This document shows positions 8,412-16,815 of a DNA stretch of 33,967 nucleotides, one piece after another (the first letter of the stretch is position 1; each line of letters begins with the position of its first letter). The notes under the pieces were generated by a model that was given only the letters and a program-made list of their open reading frames with translations, did no database searches and was not told the DNA's origin. The stretch lies in NCBI GenBank assembly GCA_944325775.1, contig CALVBL010000017.1, positions 1 through 33,967 of the forward strand. Reading direction: 5' to 3'. This DNA is from an uncultured Helicobacter sp. Its GTDB lineage: Bacteria; Campylobacterota; Campylobacteria; Campylobacterales; Helicobacteraceae. Both the position numbers and the translations under genes were made by a program.

Positions 8412-8975
8412 CTATTGCGCGAGCTTGAAATCCACGCGTCTGTTAGCCTTGTAGCATTCTTGCGTGGCTTGGGTACATACGGGTTTGCTCTCACCATAAG
8501 TTACAGTAGAGAGATTGCTAGGATTGACACCGCGTATTTCAAGCGCGTTTCGCACAGAATCTGCACGCTTCTTACCAAGTGCGAAATTGTATTCATCTGA
8601 TCCAAATGAGTCGGTGTTGCCTTCCAGCACAACTTTAGCACCGGATTGTTTGAGAGCATTAGCGACTTTTTCTATATTTGGGAGCATATCTTCCCCGATT
8701 GTGTATTTGTCAAACCCAAACAAAATTGTAGGCAGGCTATCAGCATCAAGCTGCACGAAATTATCGCTTGCCCCATTTCCATTGCTCGCATTTGCACCCT
8801 CATCTGCATCGCCTCCAGATACGATGATGGGATTCATCGGTGTTGTAGATGCATCCTGTCCCTGCACCGCTACAGCACCACTTCCACCACCAGAGACCTT
8901 CACATCATCTCCACACCCAGCGATAAACAACACAAACAATACCCCAACTACACTAATAATGCTAATACGCTTCAT
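8412..8975 (-). CDS. pal: peptidoglycan-associated lipoprotein
   Basis: Pal anchors the outer membrane to peptidoglycan. The 187-residue precursor has a lipoprotein signal with lipobox LFIAGC, so Cys21 should be lipidated. A Gly/Ser/Asn-rich linker (about 22-70) follows, then an OmpA-C domain: ILFGFDKYTIGEDMLP, LEGNTDSFGSDEYNFALGKK and the ending RRVDFKL. The conserved Asp (NTDSFGSDEYN) and Arg residues that grip diaminopimelate are present. The two cysteines in VCTQATQECYK near the C-terminus may form a disulfide. It has an excellent ribosome binding site (AGGAGGT). It lies between tolB and cpoB. Confidence 0.95.
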   Translation of the reverse strand: MKRISIISVVGVLFVLFIAGCGDDVKVSGGGSGAVAVQGQDASTTPMNPIIVSGGDADEGANASNGNGASDNFVQLDADSLPTILFGFDKYTIGEDMLPNIEKVANALKQSGAKVVLEGNTDSFGSDEYNFALGKKRADSVRNALEIRGVNPSNLSTVTYGESKPVCTQATQECYKANRRVDFKLAQ

Positions 8976-9045
8976 ATTGACCTCCTCAAGACTTATGAAC
9001 TCTTGGTATTATAGCCTGTAAAGATAGCAGAGTCAAATCCCTACC

Positions 9046-10314
9046 CTACCAATCATAAGATTGAATCTTTATCTTAGGTAGTGAGAAAAAATAGCTGCTA
9101 TTATAGTCTAGGCGGATAATCCCTAATGCACTTTGTGTATCGGTATGCTTGATATACATGATGTTTTTGCCATCTTTGGAAAATGTGGGCATTTGGTTAG
9201 AGCCCTTTTCGGTGAGACGACGAATAAAGTCACTATTGGTAGCAATAAGATAGATATTAAAGGTGTTTAAGCCAAATTCATTATTGCTCTCGCGACTTGT
9301 ATAGACGATGTATTTGTCATAGCTTGAGACCGCGCTATTGTTACGCCCATGAAACACAAGCTGCTCGACATTACCACCCTCAAGATTGGTAGCAAAAACA
9401 TTAGGATAGCCTAGCCTATCGGAGACAAACGCCACTTCTTTTTCGTTATTGATAAACTTCCCGCCCACATCGATTCCAGAAAAGCTTGTGAGTCTTTTTA
9501 GATTCTTAGTCTGAATCTCATACAGATACACATCAGCTGCACCTTTGTTTGGTGTGAGGCTTAGGAGGAGCTTTTGTCCGTCACTGCTGACATCTGAAAC
9601 CACCGCCATACCATCACTTTGGGTGATGATCTCGGCGGTATTGGTGCTAAGCTGATAGCGCAAAATCGTGGGTTTGTTGTTGATATAGCGCGTAAAATAA
9701 ATGATACTTTTTTCTTTATTGCCCCATTTTGGGAAGATATTAAGCCCACCTTGAATAATGTCTTGCTGAAAGGTTAGTGTGTAATCCGCGAGGGCAATCA
9801 CGCTATTACCCGAAGTTGTGTATTTAGCAAGCACTACAAGCTCTTTCATCCAGTCTATGCGCGGTGCTTGGACATAGGCATTGATCTCTATACACATCTC
9901 ATGAGCGACAAACGGATAGCGGCTAAGCGTGGATTGGGCGTATTCTCGCTCAAACACCTTTTTGCCACTACGCACATCATAGAGCATTAATCGCCCCACG
10001 ATCGCTCCGCTTTTTTTGCTTGCACTCACGCGTGCGATGAGATCGATTTTTTTATCCTTATAGGTTTGGAAGTCCGGATCGCTGTTTTTGACATTTTCGC
10101 CCTTTTCTACTTGGAAGTGATTGCTCACTTTTAGATCCCCAACAAGCTGCGAGAGGAGCTTTTGCCCATATTCGCTATTATCCGGGATATGTTCGACAAT
10201 GACAAATGGCAATTTCGTAGAGCTTGTGATGATCTCAAGAGTCGCATCGAGTGCTGCCATAGGCATAGCCCACAAAGCACATAGCATAGCAAGGGTTAGG
10301 AAGCGTTTTGGCAT
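9046..10314 (-). CDS. tolB: Tol-Pal system beta-propeller protein TolB
   Basis: A 422-residue periplasmic protein with a signal peptide (MPKRFLTLAMLCALWAMPMAA). An alpha/beta N-terminal domain runs to about residue 165, and the rest is a WD40-like beta-propeller with repeats such as NIFPKWGNKEKSIIYFTRY, VSDVSSDGQKLLLSLT and NQMPTFSKDGKNIMYIKHT. TolB binds Pal and is part of the Tol system used in envelope constriction. It is slightly longer than E. coli TolB (430 with signal) and complete. AAGGAGAAAC precedes the ATG. No tolA, tolQ or tolR (exbBD) genes lie directly upstream; the upstream neighbour is a TIGR02757 gene 110 bases away. Confidence 0.93.
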   Translation of the reverse strand: MPKRFLTLAMLCALWAMPMAALDATLEIITSSTKLPFVIVEHIPDNSEYGQKLLSQLVGDLKVSNHFQVEKGENVKNSDPDFQTYKDKKIDLIARVSASKKSGAIVGRLMLYDVRSGKKVFEREYAQSTLSRYPFVAHEMCIEINAYVQAPRIDWMKELVVLAKYTTSGNSVIALADYTLTFQQDIIQGGLNIFPKWGNKEKSIIYFTRYINNKPTILRYQLSTNTAEIITQSDGMAVVSDVSSDGQKLLLSLTPNKGAADVYLYEIQTKNLKRLTSFSGIDVGGKFINNEKEVAFVSDRLGYPNVFATNLEGGNVEQLVFHGRNNSAVSSYDKYIVYTSRESNNEFGLNTFNIYLIATNSDFIRRLTEKGSNQMPTFSKDGKNIMYIKHTDTQSALGIIRLDYNSSYFFSLPKIKIQSYDW

Positions 10315-10395
10315 TGTTTCTCCTTAAAAAGAGTGTATTATAACTTGAAAACTCTAAATTCGGCATTAGGTAGTTTCTTTAAACGACTTTGGAGT

Positions 10396-10413
10396 ATCAC
10401 GCTGTGGCGTGAT
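10396..10413 (-). terminator. hairpin beyond the TIGR02757 gene
   Basis: ATCACGC and GCGTGAT form a seven-pair stem around a four-base loop, 12 to 29 bases beyond the stop of the TIGR02757 gene. No T-run follows on the minus strand, so this may be a weak terminator or a small repeat. It separates csd4-TIGR02757 from tolB. Confidence 0.35.
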
Positions 10414-10424
10414 TAGCCAAGTAT

Positions 10425-11264
10425 CTATATCTGCCCTGATTGCCCTATCCGATAGAGTGCAAAATCATAGCACACCGGATCGCTAGGACAGAATCTACGC
10501 AATGAATCTGTGAGCTCCAACGCCGCGGCGAGATCATAGCTCTTGCGCTGCAATAATCCGAGTTTTTGCCCCACCTTAAATGTATGCGTATCTAACGGAA
10601 TGATAAGCTCACTCGGCTTAATCATATCTTGCCAGATCCCAAAGTCGATCGCATCATCACGAACCATCCAGCGCACAAAGAGATTCCATCGCTTGAGCGG
10701 GCTTTTGCCTTTGGGATTAAAGGGCGCACGCACAGCTTCTGTGCCAGATTCACTGATAAGCCTCGCACCTAGCGCAAACTCCACACCCCTACTTTGTATG
10801 CCGAGCTCTTTGGCTATACTACGCAATGTCGCTATGCTGTGATAAATAGCATTGAGAATCCTATAAGGCGTGGGCGTGGTACGCTCTAGGGCATGTGCAA
10901 AAACTGCCCTAATCCCACCGCGCTCAATGCACACTTCAAAAATCCTAAACAACGTCTCTATGTCTTTAGCACTTTGGAAGCGATAGTATGGCATCGCCCG
11001 CTTTTTGCGTGTGTGTGAATCTAAAAGCCCAAAATCTAGCTTTCCCAAAAACGCCACGATCTGCTTGGCATTGCCATAAGAGAGTAGTGCGCACAGCAAA
11101 GCAATCTCTGCGAAATGTGGGTGATGTGCGTATTTGCGCACGATGATGAGCGGATCGGGTGTCTGGAGATTGCGCTGGGTATTACACAATACATAGTGTG
11201 AATCTAAAAACGCCTGTAGATTCTGCAAGCCCTTTGGAATGTCTTTTTTGCTTTGACGTGGCAT
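10425..11264 (-). CDS. TIGR02757 (DUF2400) family protein
   Basis: This 279-residue cytoplasmic protein matches the TIGR02757 family of uncharacterised proteins found in many Bacteroidetes and epsilonproteobacteria. Shared features are the N-terminal FLDSHYV, the DPL...RKYAHHPHFAEIALLCALLSYGNAKQI segment, RWNLFVRWMVRDD near residue 200, and the C-terminal LIIPLDTHTFKVGQKLGLL and FCPSDPVCYDFALY. The last parts resemble the helical core of DNA glycosylases (HhH-GPD), which suggests nucleic-acid work, but no function is established. The ATG at 11264 overlaps the csd4 stop by one base (TAATG), so translation is coupled to csd4. Nothing visible links it biochemically to cell shape. Confidence 0.82.
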   Translation of the reverse strand: MPRQSKKDIPKGLQNLQAFLDSHYVLCNTQRNLQTPDPLIIVRKYAHHPHFAEIALLCALLSYGNAKQIVAFLGKLDFGLLDSHTRKKRAMPYYRFQSAKDIETLFRIFEVCIERGGIRAVFAHALERTTPTPYRILNAIYHSIATLRSIAKELGIQSRGVEFALGARLISESGTEAVRAPFNPKGKSPLKRWNLFVRWMVRDDAIDFGIWQDMIKPSELIIPLDTHTFKVGQKLGLLQRKSYDLAAALELTDSLRRFCPSDPVCYDFALYRIGQSGQI

Positions 11265-12616
11265 TATGGCACAAATTCTATGATGATCATACCCGCAAAT
11301 GCCTCGTCTTTATAAAACTCCACGCGATACATCCGCTCCTTTTTGTCAATCGCAAAGGCTTTATGCATATTTTTTTTAGATATGAGCGTGTCAAACTCTT
11401 GGGGCTTAGGACTGCTATCCCCGGGCTTTACGAACCCTATCACATTGGCGCGATAGCCCTCGCTAGATTCTACAAAAAACGATTGCTTGACTTGAATGAT
11501 CGCACCCATCTTGACTTCCTGTGCTGGCTGCCCATCGATGCATATCTGCACACTTGGCAAGCTGTGGTCAAACTCCAAATATAGCGGCTTTAGCACACCC
11601 ATTGTGCGCCCGCCGTATTTGATACCTATGGTACCATCTTCGCGCTGCATAAGCCCTATAATGTAGCTTTGTGAATCTAGTCGCACATCTTGAATCCGCA
11701 CCTTAGCACTCTCTGGCATAGGAAAATAATTAAGCGGTGATTTGAGATTAAATAATGGCAAAGTGATGAGTGAATCTATGCTAAAGGTGATGTTAGGATC
11801 ATTGATGAGTTGGGTGATCTTAGTGGGCGTGAGCGTGAAATTGCGCTCATACTCGATCCCCACCGCCTTAAAAAATCCCTCTATCCCTAGCAAATGATAA
11901 TAAGTCTTCTCACGCAAAGGCAGGGTTTTGGAAGCTTCGTGAGCAAAGGCTGGCTTATCATGCGTGATGGCAAAAAATGTGAGACTTTTTTGCATTTCTG
12001 TGTCTTTGGTAGCTGTATGGGTGTTGTGAATATGGTATTTGTGCAATGGCTGCAAAAGCCCAGTATTAGTGTGTCTGACGATCTGCGCGATGATATCTTT
12101 GAGATTCCCATAAGGCGTGACATCAATAGAATCTTGATCGATAATAGAGCAATTCCCCCACCGCTTAGGATTTAGCATTTCGTTGATATAAGTCTCACGA
12201 TAAAATCCACTCCCATCGTGCATATGAAATATCGCTTGCACCTCGGGGCGTAAGATCTGCTCTTTAATCTTTTGGATAATGCCATATTCTGGATCTTGTT
12301 CGCTTAAGGTGGCAAACTTGCGATTGAGATCGCCATACACGCCGCGATTGTTATAAAACATCGAATGCGGACTAAGCACTGGGATCACGCGCACATTGCC
12401 CTTTTTGATCGTGTAGTATTGGAGCAGGAGATTGGTGGCGTTATACGCTCCGGGTTCATCGCCCTGTATGCCCGACATAATCAGCACACTAGGTCCTTGT
12501 GAATCTTGGGTTGGCATATCATAGACTTTGAAATCAATGGGAGCGATTTTTGCCGCCCACATCACACCACAAAATATCATCATACACAATCCCGCACGCC
12601 ATAATCCTAACCGCAT
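11264..12616 (-). CDS. csd4: Csd4/Pgp1-type peptidoglycan DL-carboxypeptidase (M14 family)
   Basis: Csd4 trims muropeptide tripeptides to dipeptides in the periplasm, and helical cell shape depends on it in H. pylori (Pgp1 in Campylobacter). The 450-residue precursor has a signal peptide (residues 1-21). It carries the metal site in the unusual form Q51-x-x-E54 (GIQGDEPGA) where most M14 enzymes have His-x-x-Glu; a third ligand is His131 or His133 in FHMHDGSG. R99 in DLNRKF fits the conserved substrate-binding NR motif. The length fits Csd4 with its two small beta C-terminal domains. AAAGGAAGC precedes the start. It is coupled to the TIGR02757 gene and divergent from the flagellin-like gene, its neighbour in H. 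pylori too (from memory). Confidence 0.92.
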   Translation of the reverse strand: MRLGLWRAGLCMMIFCGVMWAAKIAPIDFKVYDMPTQDSQGPSVLIMSGIQGDEPGAYNATNLLLQYYTIKKGNVRVIPVLSPHSMFYNNRGVYGDLNRKFATLSEQDPEYGIIQKIKEQILRPEVQAIFHMHDGSGFYRETYINEMLNPKRWGNCSIIDQDSIDVTPYGNLKDIIAQIVRHTNTGLLQPLHKYHIHNTHTATKDTEMQKSLTFFAITHDKPAFAHEASKTLPLREKTYYHLLGIEGFFKAVGIEYERNFTLTPTKITQLINDPNITFSIDSLITLPLFNLKSPLNYFPMPESAKVRIQDVRLDSQSYIIGLMQREDGTIGIKYGGRTMGVLKPLYLEFDHSLPSVQICIDGQPAQEVKMGAIIQVKQSFFVESSEGYRANVIGFVKPGDSSPKPQEFDTLISKKNMHKAFAIDKKERMYRVEFYKDEAFAGMIIIEFVP

Positions 12617-12674
12617 ATCCGCTTCCTTTATTTCAAAATAGGCGGCATTATAGCATAAAAGATTCTTATGATTA

Positions 12675-12690
12675 TGGAATGCAATATGCT
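12675..12690 (+). promoter_or_regulatory. candidate sigma-54 (RpoN) promoter
   Basis: The bases TGGAATGCAATATGCT contain GG (12676-12677) and GC (12688-12689) separated by exactly ten bases, the -24/-12 spacing needed by RpoN. Helicobacter RpoN promoters often read GGAA then TGCTT, which is what follows here (GCTTTT). Transcription would begin near 12701, about 40 bases before the flagellin-like gene. RpoN drives mid-class flagellar genes in this group. Confidence 0.65.
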
Positions 12691-12740
12691 TTTGGTGAGG
12701 CGTAGATTCACAATGATAGTTTCACATAAAAGGGTTAGTT

Positions 12741-13241
12741 ATGATCGATTTGGCTTCACTAGCTTCAGGACAGCACATCAGTATGTCTAGCAGCAATCCA
12801 CACAAGAGTTTTGGCGAAGATTCTAAGGGATTAAACGAGTTTATCGGGGCATTACAAATTACCAACATCGCCCTTGGCAAAATCCTCAAAGAAATAGAAT
12901 CTTGCGAGCTAGAGGATTGCGTGAGTAAAGAAGAGCTAGATTCACTCCAAAGCAGTGCGTGTGTGCGTATAGATGAGATTATCCAAAATACCAAGTTTAT
13001 GGGCACACCGCTTTTTGACACACCTCTAAGTGCGAAGGTCGGCGGTAGTATGAAGGGCATTACTTTTGAAAACCCCTTGGCATTATCGCACGATTTTAGC
13101 GCGATGAAAGACTTTCTAGAGGACAAGCGCGCTGAATCTAACGACCTGCTCCTAGCTCTTAGTGAGGCACTCCTAGCCCCCACAGACACGCACTTTGAAT
13201 CCATAGACAGCGCTAAACTTGCTAATATGTTCAAGAGTTAG
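12741..13241 (+). CDS. flagellin-like FliS-interacting protein (HP1076-type)
   Basis: This 166-residue protein looks like the N-terminal helical part of flagellin. GALQITNIALGKILKEIES followed by LDSLQSSACVRIDEIIQNT and KFMGTPLFDT matches the flagellin pattern LQIAxxAL...I..LxxEIDRI...TxFNGxxLL. It lacks the rest of a flagellin. Its position beside csd4 and its length match H. pylori HP1076, whose product binds the flagellin chaperone FliS and acts as a co-chaperone (from memory). A role in flagellin handling is therefore inferred. It lies behind a sigma-54 promoter and ends five bases before gltX2. No signal peptide is present. A long antisense frame over the same bases is not considered real. 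Confidence 0.75.
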   Translation: MIDLASLASGQHISMSSSNPHKSFGEDSKGLNEFIGALQITNIALGKILKEIESCELEDCVSKEELDSLQSSACVRIDEIIQNTKFMGTPLFDTPLSAKVGGSMKGITFENPLALSHDFSAMKDFLEDKRAESNDLLLALSEALLAPTDTHFESIDSAKLANMFKS

Positions 13242-13246
13242 ATTCT

Positions 13247-14572
13247 ATGCTACGCTTTGCTCCCTCGCCCACAGGTGATATGCACATCGGCAACCTACGC
13301 GCAGCTATCTTTAACTACATCATCGCCAAGCAGACCAATCAACCCTTTTTGATCCGCATAGAGGACACCGATACAGCGCGCAATATCGAAGGCAAAGACA
13401 AAGAAATCCTAAGCCTGCTCAATCTCTTTGGGCTTTTGTGGGATAAGCTTGTGTATCAAAGCCACAATTTCAGCCACCACCAAAAAATCGCGCAATATCT
13501 TATCGCCAAAGACAAGGCGTTTTATTGCTATTGCACCAAGGAGTTTTTGGAGCAAAAACGCGAGGAAGCCAAGGCACAAAAAAGAGCCTTCCGCTACGAT
13601 GAGAGCTGGGCGGAGATTCATAAAGATTCTAACCCAAAGCCTGTGGTGCGACTGCGCGGGGCGCGTGAAGAAATAGGGTTTGTCGATGAGATTAAGGGTG
13701 AGATTAGCTTTAATCCCAATGAGATCGATAGCTTTGTGATTTTAAAAGACGATGGAATCCCCACTTATAATTTCGCGTGTGCGATTGATGATATGCTCTA
13801 TGATATTAGCTTTATCGTGCGTGGGGAAGATCATGTGAGCAACACCCCGCGTCAAATCCTTGTGCGTAAGTATTTAGACTATACCAAAGACATTGGCTAT
13901 GCGCATTTGCCTATTATACTAGGTGAAAGTGGCTCTAAAATGAGCAAACGCGATAATGCCTCAAGTGTCAGCTGGCTACTAGAGCAAGGATTTTTGCCTC
14001 AAGCAATTATTAATTATCTCATCGCTATGGGCAATAAAACGCCCACAGAGATTTTTAAGCTCCAAGATGCCATAGAGTGGTTTGACATCAAGCACATTGC
14101 GAAATCGCCCGTGAAGTTTGACATCAAAAAATTGCGCTTTATTAATCGCGAACATCTCAAAATGCTTAATGAAAGTGAGCTAGCGCTATTACTTAATACC
14201 AAAGATGCGAGCGTGGGTGGCTTGGCAAAGCTCTATCTGCAAGAGGCTAGCACGCTCAATGAAATCCGAGATAAGATAGATTCTATATTTGCACCCAAGG
14301 ATATTTACGCGCTCTATGAGGAGCAGGATTTTAGCGAGCCTTGTGAGATCCTCTACAAGGCATTTGTGGCGCTAATGGCAGAGCATTCACCGGCTTTGCG
14401 TGAATATGGAGCGCTCAAAACCGAGCTTATGACACGCACAGGACTAAAAGGCAAAAACTTCTTCAAGCCTCTTAGAATCTTACTCACCGGCACATCGCAT
14501 GGTTTGGAGTTAAACGATCTTTATCCGTTTTTGCAACTTTTTCTCACAGACATCGTGCGCCTAAAATCATAG
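13247..14572 (+). CDS. gltX2: glutamyl-tRNA synthetase GltX2 (Glu-tRNA(Gln) type)
   Basis: A class I synthetase of 441 residues with HIGN at 13-16 (RFAPSPTGDMHIGNLRAAIFN) and KMSKR at 231-235, plus the catalytic-core piece VRGEDHVSNTPRQIL. Helicobacter species carry two GluRS enzymes and no GlnRS. One charges tRNA(Glu), while GltX2 puts Glu on tRNA(Gln), which GatCAB then amidates. The N-terminus and length match GltX2 (HP0643, as remembered) rather than GltX1, which has an LHIG motif. It sits five bases after the flagellin-like gene, inside what seems to be a sigma-54 transcript, although an internal promoter is possible. AAGAG precedes the ATG. GatCAB genes are not in the window. Confidence 0.93.
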   Translation: MLRFAPSPTGDMHIGNLRAAIFNYIIAKQTNQPFLIRIEDTDTARNIEGKDKEILSLLNLFGLLWDKLVYQSHNFSHHQKIAQYLIAKDKAFYCYCTKEFLEQKREEAKAQKRAFRYDESWAEIHKDSNPKPVVRLRGAREEIGFVDEIKGEISFNPNEIDSFVILKDDGIPTYNFACAIDDMLYDISFIVRGEDHVSNTPRQILVRKYLDYTKDIGYAHLPIILGESGSKMSKRDNASSVSWLLEQGFLPQAIINYLIAMGNKTPTEIFKLQDAIEWFDIKHIAKSPVKFDIKKLRFINREHLKMLNESELALLLNTKDASVGGLAKLYLQEASTLNEIRDKIDSIFAPKDIYALYEEQDFSEPCEILYKAFVALMAEHSPALREYGALKTELMTRTGLKGKNFFKPLRILLTGTSHGLELNDLYPFLQLFLTDIVRLKS

Positions 14573-14596
14573 AGTTATCAACAATAGAGGCTTAAT

Positions 14597-14659
14597 ATGG
14601 GTATGTATTATGTGTGTATCAAGCGACACTGTGGGATAAGAGCACACAAGAAGCAATGA
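14597..14659 (+). CDS. possible 20-residue upstream ORF overlapping the next gene's start
   Basis: A 20-codon frame with a good AGAGG site six bases before its ATG ends in TGA at 14657-14659, overlapping the two ATG codons (14656 and 14659) of the membrane-protein gene. This layout is typical of translational coupling or a leader peptide. The peptide (MGMYYVCIKRHCGIRAHKKQ) is basic and contains two Cys; it is not related to anything I recognise. The evidence is only the spacing and layout, so it may be chance. Confidence 0.3.
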   Translation: MGMYYVCIKRHCGIRAHKKQ

Positions 14660-16434
14660 TGAACTTCTTAACACTTAAAGCTTATTTTTTTCGCGTGATA
14701 AAAGCCTATCCTCTTGGGTTTATCGTCCTTAGCTTGTGGGTTGCGTATGTACTTTGGGGTGTATGTACGCGTTTTCCTGTCCCACTAGTTTGGTATTTTG
14801 TTTTTGTGTTTTGCGTTAGCTTGGTGGTGGATACACTCACACACAAGATTCGTGTGAGAGATAGAGTTGCACGCGTAGGGGTTGGTGCAATAGTGGTGGT
14901 GCTAGTCGCTCTTGTGGTGTATCACACGATTTTTAAATATGGATTTTCTCTGCAAGCTCTAGAGAGTGAGTATGCACGCATAGATTCTAAGAGATATATG
15001 TATTATTATTTGGGTATCACTGCCGTGGGGTTTGGAGTGTTTGCATATGTGGTGTTACGGGATTTGGAGAGATTTGTGCGATTTGTGGGGCAGATATGTG
15101 TGAGTGTGCTTCTTTGGGCTTTAGGTTTGGGGCTTTTGGGGCTAATCTATGCAAGTGCCCATATGCTTGATTTGGACAAAATGGCATTTTTTAACAAGTT
15201 TTGGGAAGTCCCCGCGCCTATTATCCTGTGTCTGTATGCATATGGGCTATCTGTGCGCTTACTTGGTATTTTAATAAATCGCAGTGGATCTAACACCTCT
15301 GCGCGTCCTCTTGCTACTATCTTGCTATGGGTTTTTAATATCTTTGCGTTTGCGTATGTGGCATTGCTCGTCATCTATGCGCTTTCTCCGCAAAAATATT
15401 TTGATGGCGTAGTGCATTTGGTGCTATGGTTTGGAGTTTTTCTCATATTACTTGCGTGGAGCAATGTCCTCTCTGGCAAATCCAAGATAGCTTTAATTTT
15501 TTTGGCAATCGCCTGTGTCTTAGAATCTGTAGCGATTTGGGCGATTGGCGTGCGCATCGGTGAGTATGGATTTACTCCTAATAGAATCTTTGTGTTACTT
15601 GCGGGAGTGTTTTTTGTCTTTGTGGCACTAACGCATATTATCTTAGAATCTGGTGTTTTAGAATCTAAAGACACAGAATCTAAACACAAAAGCCAAAACC
15701 TTATACGCACGATCGCTATAGCGTTTGTGCTGTGCTTTGGGATTGGGGGATTTGCCGCACCTAGTGTGAGTATCCACTCTCAACTCACACGCTTAGAATC
15801 CTTACATAATAATCTGAAAAATGCCACAACATTAGATGAGAGATATGAGATCATAAATCATTACAATAGTGCGCTAGATGTTTTAGAGGAATTTGGGCAA
15901 GGGAGTGGCAGGCAACGTTTGAGTAAGAATGATATGGCAGAGTTTCCTCCCTCTATGCTCCAAGATTCTGCAAAAGATAATGAGCTACAAAGGACATCTA
16001 GGAGGTATGACTTTGGATTTTTGAAATCCCAATCTATTGGTTTGTATTCTTATATTGATGTGATGTTTGGTATTGAGTACTTAAGGGAGTCGTGCTGGGA
16101 AGATAAAGGATATAACGATGGGTTTTTGTATCGTGATAATTACGCTTTTAAAATCTGCGAGGATACGCTAATGATATATGATGTGCGTACAGCTAATGAC
16201 AAAACAACTCTCAAGCTGCTCTTTGATATGCCAGACTTTAGTCAGACAATCATTAGGGCATACAATGACAATATGAGGCTTGTAGGTTTTGTGGATAAAA
16301 AGCGTATCTTTGAACTTATACTTGTGCTTGATGATGTGATAGTAGAGATAGAACACGACCCAAAGAGCAATACAAACAAACAATGGATAAAAAATCTAAG
16401 TGCTACTGCATTCATAACGACACAAGCAGATTGA
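14656..16434 (+). CDS. DUF4153-type polytopic membrane protein
   Basis: About 592 residues. The first 370 or so contain around eleven hydrophobic segments (for example YPLGFIVLSLWVAYVLW, VVVLVALVVYHTIF and LATILLWVFNIFAFAYVAL). After a last membrane helix (IRTIAIAFVLCFGIGGFAAP) comes SVSIHSQLTRLE, the motif by which I assign it to DUF4153, and a soluble C-terminal domain of some 200 residues. Function is unknown. The start is uncertain: a GTG at 14614 is in frame, but ATG at 14656 or 14659 overlaps the stop of a short upstream ORF and fits a membrane helix soon after the start. The gene is 84 bases after gltX2. Confidence 0.6.
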   Translation: MMNFLTLKAYFFRVIKAYPLGFIVLSLWVAYVLWGVCTRFPVPLVWYFVFVFCVSLVVDTLTHKIRVRDRVARVGVGAIVVVLVALVVYHTIFKYGFSLQALESEYARIDSKRYMYYYLGITAVGFGVFAYVVLRDLERFVRFVGQICVSVLLWALGLGLLGLIYASAHMLDLDKMAFFNKFWEVPAPIILCLYAYGLSVRLLGILINRSGSNTSARPLATILLWVFNIFAFAYVALLVIYALSPQKYFDGVVHLVLWFGVFLILLAWSNVLSGKSKIALIFLAIACVLESVAIWAIGVRIGEYGFTPNRIFVLLAGVFFVFVALTHIILESGVLESKDTESKHKSQNLIRTIAIAFVLCFGIGGFAAPSVSIHSQLTRLESLHNNLKNATTLDERYEIINHYNSALDVLEEFGQGSGRQRLSKNDMAEFPPSMLQDSAKDNELQRTSRRYDFGFLKSQSIGLYSYIDVMFGIEYLRESCWEDKGYNDGFLYRDNYAFKICEDTLMIYDVRTANDKTTLKLLFDMPDFSQTIIRAYNDNMRLVGFVDKKRIFELILVLDDVIVEIEHDPKSNTNKQWIKNLSATAFITTQAD

Positions 16435-16815
16435 TTAGATATGCTTTTTAAGTAAGCAAGATGACTATGGTATCGTTGCGGTTTGTGGCGCGTTTATTAT
16501 AGAGATTTGCTACATATATACAAAGAAGGTCGTTGGCACCTGCACGTGAGATATGGTATTTGATAAAGTCTTGTTTGGATTTTAGGGTATTTGTGTTTGA
16601 GAATATCTTATATAGTGCAATGCCTAGATTCTATTATTTTTATGCAAGTTTTGCTGTGGCAAAACTTGTGGATCGCTCGCAGAGAGTGAATCTCTGCTCA
16701 CTCCGCTTACGCGATCATACATAGAATCCATCATATCGGCAAGGTAAGATAGTTAAAAGTTTGAACACTTTGTGAGAAAGTTATATGGACCGATGCGGGC
16801 TACTGATAGGGAGTG
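16435..16815. other. intergenic region with hairpins and a possible gene remnant
   Basis: No convincing gene. On the minus strand, 16448-16630 is an open frame of about 60 codons with no start, containing KSKQDFIKYHISRAGANDLL and ending in a stop; it could be the tail of a decayed gene. At 16646-16667, AAGTTTTGC and GCAAAACTT form a perfect nine-pair stem with TGTG loop. At 16671-16716, GATCGC and GCGATC enclose a second perfect stem (GCAGAGA/TCTCTGC). A looser relative of the last part (TCCGCTT, CGC, ATTCATACA) lies at 31533-31552, so these may belong to an intergenic repeat family. Confidence 0.4.

Noticed and set aside
8515..9021. A 168-codon plus-strand frame
   Set aside because: It runs antisense through pal, whose lipobox and OmpA domain are unmistakable; the frame shows low-complexity Ser/Pro content and no family resemblance.
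12722..13234. A 170-codon minus-strand frame
   Set aside because: It mirrors the flagellin-like gene. The plus strand has flagellin motifs and a sigma-54 promoter; the antisense product is Ser/Arg-rich with no recognisable pattern.
16533..16724. A 63-codon plus-strand frame in the gap before carA
   Set aside because: It lacks a ribosome binding site and runs through two perfect hairpins; it has no family resemblance.
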